Assembly (NCBI GenBank): GCA_947446335.1
Contig: CANFGA010000118.1
Coordinates: 1 to 8,115, forward strand
Length of the DNA stretch: 8,115 bases
Reading direction: 5' to 3'
Source of the DNA: Oxalobacteraceae bacterium
GTDB taxonomy: Bacteria; Pseudomonadota; Gammaproteobacteria; Burkholderiales; Burkholderiaceae_D
The position numbers and the translations under genes are program-made. Under the pieces are notes generated by a model. That model was not told the origin of the DNA. It did not search any database and was given only the letters and a program-made list of their open reading frames with translations. This document shows positions 4,765 to 8,115 of this stretch, piece after piece; the stretch's first letter is position 1, and each line of letters starts with the position of its first letter.

Positions 4765-6402
4765 ATGTTTGGAAATTTGAAAATTGGCGTCAGGCTGATC
4801 GGCGGCTTCTTGCTGGTGGCCGCCATCAGCATCGTCGTGGGCGGCGTTGGCATCACCAGCGCGAGCAAGATGAACGACCTTGCTGCTGCCATTTATGCAC
4901 AGGATCTGCTGGGCATTTCGTACATCAAGGAAGCGAACATCAACCTGCTTTACATCGGGCGCGGGCGTTCCAACTTCTTGCTTGCTACCACTGAGCAAGA
5001 GCGCAAGGAGCGTCTGGCTTTCATCGACAAGGGCCGCACTGGCTTTACCGATAATTTGATCAAATCCAAGCCTTTGCTGATCGGTCCCAAGGCCAGGGAA
5101 TTGTTCGACAAGGTCGACAAGGCGGCGCAAGACTATTTGACCGATACCCAGGCCGCGCTGGCGCTGGCCGCCAATGAGCGCCTCGATCAGCCGCGCAGCG
5201 AAGCCTTGCTGGCTACCTTCCAGCGTGTGCGCGTCAAGGAAAACATCATCGACGATCTGATGACCGAGCTGATCACGTTGAAAGAAGAGCGCGCCAAGGA
5301 AGCGGCAGCGGAAGCGAGTGCGATCTACGAGAGCAGCCGTACCTTGATGCTGAGCGCGATCGCGATGGCGATGCTGCTCGGGACCGCGCTGGGATTTGTC
5401 ATCTCGCGCAGCGTCACCCGGCCGCTGGCCAAGGCGGTCGAGGCCGCCAATCGTTTGGCCGAAGGCGATTTGACGATGAAAATCGAATCCACTTCGAATG
5501 ATGAAACCGGGCAGGTGCTGCAGGCGATGCAAAAGATGATCGACAAGCTGGCCCAGGTGGTGAGCGATGTCAACAGCGGCGCCGAGGCGCTGGCCAGCGC
5601 ATCCGAAGAAGTGAGCGCCACCGCGCAGTCGCTCTCGGAAGCGTCGAGCGAACAGGCTGCCGGGGTCGAAGAAACCAGTGCCTCGATCGAGCAAATGAGC
5701 GCGTCGATTTCGCAAAATACTGAAAATGCCCGGGTCACCGACGGCATGGCCAGCAAATCGGCGCAGGAAGCGGCCGAAGGCGGCGAAGCGGTCAAGTCGA
5801 CGGTCGCTGCGATGAAGCAGATTGCCCGCAAGATCGGCATCATCGATGACATCGCCTACCAGACCAATTTGCTGGCGCTGAATGCAGCGATCGAGGCGGC
5901 GCGCGCCGGCGAACACGGCAAGGGTTTTGCCGTGGTCGCGGCCGAAGTGCGCAAACTGGCCGAGCGCAGCCAGATCGCAGCCCAGGAAATCGGCGAAGTG
6001 GCCACCAGCAGCGTCGAACTGGCCGAGCGCGCCGGCAAGTTGCTCGATGAAATCGTGCCCAATATCCGCAAGACGTCGGACCTGGTGCAGGAAATCGCGG
6101 CCGCTTCCAACGAGCAATCGTCGGGTGTGGCCCAGATCAATTCGGCCGTGGTTCAGTTGAGCCAGACCACGCAGCAAAACGCCGCCAGCTCGGAAGAACT
6201 GGCCGCCACTTCCGAGGAAATGAGCAGCCAGGCCGAGCAGTTGCAGCAGACCATGGCGTTCTTCAAGCTCGAATCGACGCGCCGTGCGCTCGCCGTGCGC
6301 AGCAGCGGCGGTTCTGCCAAAAAATTGGCAGCGCGCAAGGTGGCCGCCAATGGCTTTGCCGCCGACAGCGCGCCAGATGAAGCGCACTTCGCCAAGTTTT
6401 GA
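4765..6402 (+). CDS. transmembrane methyl-accepting chemotaxis protein with 4-helix-bundle sensor and C-terminal pentapeptide candidate
   Basis: This is a 545-residue chemoreceptor of classical layout. A short basic cytoplasmic N-terminus precedes TM1 (about 11-30). A mostly helical periplasmic domain of about 160 residues follows (31-193), of the 4HB_MCP type, and no ligand can be inferred from it. TM2 is about 194-213, and HAMP about 214-266 starts SRSVTRPLAKAVEAANRLAEGD. The signalling coiled-coil is 270-500 with the tip at 361-383 (DDIAYQTNLLALNAAIEAAR), then GKGFAVVAAEVRKLAERS. Glu/Gln/Ala/Ser-rich stretches such as SEEVSATAQ and SSEELAATSEEMSS are likely methylation regions. The arms are about 17-18 heptads, longer than those of the receptor-like protein at 791-1921. 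After the bundle comes an Ala/Lys-rich flexible tail (about 503-540) ending HFAKF, matching the x-[HFYW]-x-x-[HFYW] pattern of CheR/CheB-tethering pentapeptides. It sits 61 bp after cheA and 11 bp before cheW. It is the likely main receptor of this pathway. Confidence 0.95.
   Translation: MFGNLKIGVRLIGGFLLVAAISIVVGGVGITSASKMNDLAAAIYAQDLLGISYIKEANINLLYIGRGRSNFLLATTEQERKERLAFIDKGRTGFTDNLIKSKPLLIGPKARELFDKVDKAAQDYLTDTQAALALAANERLDQPRSEALLATFQRVRVKENIIDDLMTELITLKEERAKEAAAEASAIYESSRTLMLSAIAMAMLLGTALGFVISRSVTRPLAKAVEAANRLAEGDLTMKIESTSNDETGQVLQAMQKMIDKLAQVVSDVNSGAEALASASEEVSATAQSLSEASSEQAAGVEETSASIEQMSASISQNTENARVTDGMASKSAQEAAEGGEAVKSTVAAMKQIARKIGIIDDIAYQTNLLALNAAIEAARAGEHGKGFAVVAAEVRKLAERSQIAAQEIGEVATSSVELAERAGKLLDEIVPNIRKTSDLVQEIAAASNEQSSGVAQINSAVVQLSQTTQQNAASSEELAATSEEMSSQAEQLQQTMAFFKLESTRRALAVRSSGGSAKKLAARKVAANGFAADSAPDEAHFAKF
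6314..6331 (+). other. perfect 7-bp hairpin in the receptor tail coding sequence
   Basis: CTGCCAA (6314-6320) pairs with TTGGCAG (6325-6331) around an AAAA loop. It encodes part of the flexible tail of the second receptor (around residues 517-523). No T-run follows, so it is not a terminator. It is reported as a structure only; chance is a fair explanation. Confidence 0.3.
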
Positions 6403-6403
6403 T

Positions 6404-6408
6404 GGAGG
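6404..6408 (+). promoter_or_regulatory. ribosome binding site deciding the cheW start
   Basis: GGAGG ends 5 bases before ATG 6414, an ideal Shine-Dalgarno. In-frame TTG 6399 and ATG 6402 lie upstream of, or next to, this site and have no comparable site of their own, so ATG 6414 is chosen. Confidence 0.75.
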
Positions 6409-6413
6409 CCAGC

Positions 6414-6965
6414 ATGAATTCACGTGCAGCAACAGAGCATCGCCTTGAGGCTGGGCCGGCCGCGGCCCAATACCTGACCTTCCTGCTCGCCGGCGATGCG
6501 TTTGCGATCGGCATCTTGTCGATCAAGGAAATCATCGAATACGGCGGCATGACACAAGTGCCCTTGATGCCGGACTATATCCGCGGCGTCATCAATTTGC
6601 GCGGCGCCGTGGTGCCGGTGATGGACTTGATGGTGCGCTTTGGCAAGCCGGCGGCGCCGGTGGGCAAGCGCACTTGCATCGTCATCGTCGAGATCCATAG
6701 TGGCGATGAACCGCAAGTGATCGGCGTGATCGTCGATGCGGTCCAGGCCGTGGTCGAGATCGCCCCCGCCGACACCTTGCCGGCGCCATCGTTCGGAACC
6801 CGGATCGATGCCGATTTCATCGAAGCGATGGGCAAGATCGGTGAGCGCTTCATCATCTTGCTCAATGTCGAGCGGGTCTTGTCGGCCGACGACGCCGGTG
6901 CCATCGGCGCTTTGGCAGCACCGGCCACAGCTGGCACCGCAATGGTGCTGGCAGGTCCGGTTTGA
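6414..6965 (+). CDS. cheW: CheW, receptor-kinase coupling protein
   Basis: CheW links receptor tips to the P5 domain of CheA in the signalling array. The 183-residue protein is a single CheW domain with the strand pattern YLTFLLAGDAFAIGILSIKEI (20-40), MTQVPLMPDYIRGVINLRG (46-64) and VVPVMDLMVRFG (66-77). Its second half is VIGVIVDAVQAVVEI then IGERFIILLNVERVL. The conserved motif around R63 (INLRG) is intact. It is slightly longer than a minimal CheW because of a 15-residue N-terminal lead and an Ala/Gly-rich C-terminal tail (160-183) that looks disordered. It has an excellent Shine-Dalgarno 11 bp after the receptor gene, and its stop overlaps the TTG start of cheR, so receptor, CheW and CheR are very likely translated from one message. 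Confidence 0.96.
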   Translation: MNSRAATEHRLEAGPAAAQYLTFLLAGDAFAIGILSIKEIIEYGGMTQVPLMPDYIRGVINLRGAVVPVMDLMVRFGKPAAPVGKRTCIVIVEIHSGDEPQVIGVIVDAVQAVVEIAPADTLPAPSFGTRIDADFIEAMGKIGERFIILLNVERVLSADDAGAIGALAAPATAGTAMVLAGPV

Positions 6966-7825
6966 GTGCCGGCGGGTCGCTCGACCCGCTGCATGGCGCG
7001 GTACTGAACGCAATACTGAGCGAGCGCGAGTTCGCCAATTTTCAGCGCTTCATCCACGCCGCCGCCGGCATCACCTTGTCTGCGGGAAAAAAAGCGCTGG
7101 TCAGCGGCCGCCTTGCGCAGCGCTTGCACAAATGCCAGGTTGGCTCTTACACCGAGTATTACGCTTTGCTCATGAGCGGCAACGCGCCCGCCGAGGTGCA
7201 GCTTGCAATCGATCTTTTGACCACCAATGAAACCTATTTTTTCCGGGAATCGCGGCATTTCGACTTGCTGCGCGAGCAGGCATTGGCGGCGCATGAGAAG
7301 AGCCGGCGCAGCCAGCAAAGTGCGCCATTTCGGGTCTGGAGCGCCGCCAGTTCCAGCGGCGAAGAGGCGTACAGCATCGCGATGGTGCTGGCCGATTGCC
7401 TGGGCGAGGTACCGTGGGATGTGCTCGGTTCCGACATCAGTTTGCGCGTCTTGCAAAAAGCGGCCAAAGGCCATTACCCGATGGAGCGCGCGCGCCATGT
7501 TCCGCCTGCTTACCTGAAGCGCTTTTGCATGAAGGGTGTCGACCATCAGGATGGCACCTTGCTGGTCGAGCGCAGCTTGCGCGGCCGCGTGCAATTCATG
7601 CAAGTGAATTTGAATGTGACCTTGCCCAAACTGGGCATGTTCGACGTGATTTTCTTGCGCAACGTGATGATCTATTTTAATGGCGATACCAAGCGCTCGG
7701 TGGTCAACCGGGTGCTGGCGCAACTGAAACCGGGCGGCTATTTTTGCATCGGCCATGCCGAAACCTTGAACGATATCTCGGATGCGGTGCAGCAGGTTGC
7801 GCCCTCGATTTACGTCAAGCGCTGA
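6962..7825 (+). CDS. cheR: CheR, chemoreceptor glutamate methyltransferase
   Basis: CheR transfers methyl groups from S-adenosylmethionine to receptor glutamates, the adaptation arm opposite to CheB. The 287 residues show the N-terminal helical CheR domain (about 15-85), the family motif TTNETYFFRES (87-97) and the SAM-binding segment VWSAASSSGEEAYSIA (125-140). DVLGSDIS, FDVIFLRNVMIYFN (227-240) and LKPGGYFCIGHAETL (255-269) follow. The beta-subdomain region (RFCMKGVDHQDGTLLV) aligns without gaps, from memory, to E. coli CheR, fitting a pentapeptide-binding enzyme and the HFAKF tail of the neighbouring receptor. The start is TTG at 6962, overlapping the cheW stop as TTGA, with AGG at 6953-6955. 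The next in-frame Met is residue 71 and would delete the N-terminal domain, so the TTG start is needed. Confidence 0.94.
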   Translation: MSAGGSLDPLHGAVLNAILSEREFANFQRFIHAAAGITLSAGKKALVSGRLAQRLHKCQVGSYTEYYALLMSGNAPAEVQLAIDLLTTNETYFFRESRHFDLLREQALAAHEKSRRSQQSAPFRVWSAASSSGEEAYSIAMVLADCLGEVPWDVLGSDISLRVLQKAAKGHYPMERARHVPPAYLKRFCMKGVDHQDGTLLVERSLRGRVQFMQVNLNVTLPKLGMFDVIFLRNVMIYFNGDTKRSVVNRVLAQLKPGGYFCIGHAETLNDISDAVQQVAPSIYVKR

Positions 7826-7851
7826 TGCCGTGGCGCTGTGATGCGCAGCCC

Positions 7852-7866
7852 ATTTTTTTGAAGGAA
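7852..7866 (+). promoter_or_regulatory. T-tract plus Shine-Dalgarno ahead of the cheB leader
   Basis: ATTTTTTTG at 7852-7860 is followed by AAGGAA at 7861-7866, which ends 5 bases before ATG 7872. The same nine-base T-tract occurs at 4742-4750 before the second receptor's Shine-Dalgarno. U-rich stretches upstream of a ribosome site can be bound by ribosomal protein S1. The better site thus serves the small ORF, not the cheB start itself. Confidence 0.4.
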
Positions 7867-7871
7867 GCAAC

Positions 7872-7910
7872 ATGTTTTTCATGATGGCCGCTGCAGGCGG
7901 TTTGCAATGA
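7872..7910 (+). CDS. possible 12-codon leader peptide coupled to cheB
   Basis: ATG 7872 opens a 12-codon frame (MFFMMAAAGGLQ) whose TGA at 7908-7910 overlaps the cheB ATG at 7907 as ATGA. It has its own good Shine-Dalgarno (AAGGAA, 5-base spacing), better than one would expect by chance. Termination of this peptide would deliver ribosomes to the cheB start. It lies where cheD is often found in such operons, but the peptide shows no CheD similarity and is too short to be a recognisable remnant. The alternative is that it is a meaningless frame and that AGGCGG (7895-7900) alone serves cheB. Confidence 0.3.
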   Translation: MFFMMAAAGGLQ

Positions 7911-8115
7911 CGGCGATCAAGGTCTTGCTGGTCGATGATTCGGCTGTGGTGCGCCAGGTGCTGGCCGCGCTGCTCGATGCCGCGCCCGGGATCAAGGTCA
8001 TCAGCGCCGTGGCCGATCCGATACTGGCGATGGCGCGCATGCGCCTGCAGTGGCCCGATGTGATCGTGCTCGATGTGGAAATGCCGCGCATGGATGGCAT
8101 CACCTTTTTGAAAAA
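7907..8115 (+). CDS. cheB: CheB, receptor methylesterase/deamidase, 3' end cut by window edge
   Basis: Only the first 69 codons are visible and all belong to a receiver domain: MTAIKVLLVDDSAVVRQVL with D10/D11, and VIVLDVEMPRMDGITFLK with phospho-acceptor D56. The VLDVEMPRMDGITFL stretch is strongly characteristic of CheB rather than CheY, and the place straight after cheR supports this. The catalytic methylesterase domain, which demethylates receptors when CheA phosphorylates the receiver, would lie beyond the window. The start at 7907 has AGGCGG at 7895-7900 and is overlapped by the stop of a 12-codon leader frame. A receiver-only or other receiver-output protein cannot be formally excluded without the downstream sequence. 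Confidence 0.9.
   Translation, partial: MTAIKVLLVDDSAVVRQVLAALLDAAPGIKVISAVADPILAMARMRLQWPDVIVLDVEMPRMDGITFLK

Noticed and set aside
4570..6432. 620-codon open frame on the minus strand covering the second receptor
   Set aside because: It mirrors an unmistakable receptor gene on the + strand. Its product is His/Arg/Gln-rich without any recognisable domain, and long antisense frames are common opposite GC-rich genes.
6575..7882. 435-codon minus-strand open frame opposite cheW/cheR
   Set aside because: No family resemblance, and it runs across three clear + strand genes; it is a codon-bias shadow.
1..8115. Search by eye for tRNA/rRNA, CRISPR arrays, insertion sequences, phage genes or attachment sites
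   Set aside because: None seen: coding density is nearly complete, all genes fit one chemosensory operon plus a regulator, and no long direct or terminal inverted repeats were found.

Overview
The window is a piece of a high-GC proteobacterial chromosome. All recognisable genes lie on the + strand, and eight of the nine form one tightly packed chemosensory (che) operon. The strongest hint of taxonomy is the style of the proteins: a four-helix-bundle chemoreceptor with a very typical betaproteobacterial signalling domain, a CheA with the non-canonical P2-like block, and frequent TTG leucine codons. A betaproteobacterium of the Oxalobacteraceae type (Massilia/Janthinobacterium relatives) is my best guess. 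This is recognition from memory, not a search result.

Layout. 1-643 is the 3' part of a NarL/LuxR-type response regulator whose start lies before the window. 644-790 is the only sizeable intergenic stretch before the operon; its core (681-760) is about 30% GC and probably holds the operon promoter. Then follow: a short membrane-anchored chemoreceptor-like protein (791-1921), cheY (1929-2297), a single-domain STAS protein (2305-2631), cheA (2628-4703), a full-length transmembrane chemoreceptor (4765-6402), cheW (6414-6965), cheR (6962-7825), a possible 12-codon leader (7872-7910) and the first 69 codons of cheB (7907 to the window end). Gaps are 7-11 bp or overlaps, except 61 bp before the second receptor and 81 bp before cheB. 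The order resembles the Pseudomonas aeruginosa che2 cluster (cttP-cheY-cheA-cheW-aer2-cheR-cheD-cheB, from memory), with an added STAS gene and no cheD between cheR and cheB.

How it works together. The receptors, coupled by CheW, would control CheA. CheA phosphorylates CheY (output) and CheB (methylesterase, adaptation), and CheR methylates the receptors. The second receptor ends in HFAKF, which fits the aromatic pattern of a CheR/CheB-tethering pentapeptide. No cheZ, cheC, cheX or fliY is present. However, the first receptor-like protein carries FQDxxxQ in an extra C-terminal helix, the same arrangement as the catalytic D/Q pair of CheZ, and ends in an acidic/aromatic tail (SDITFF). My main hypothesis is that this gene, placed directly before cheY, is a receptor-scaffolded CheY-P phosphatase. 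The rest of the operon is conventional. Smaller oddities are a STAS protein with Ala at the usual phospho-Ser/Thr position, a 24-bp tandem duplication in the CheA linker, a TTG start for cheR, and a leader ORF coupled to cheB.
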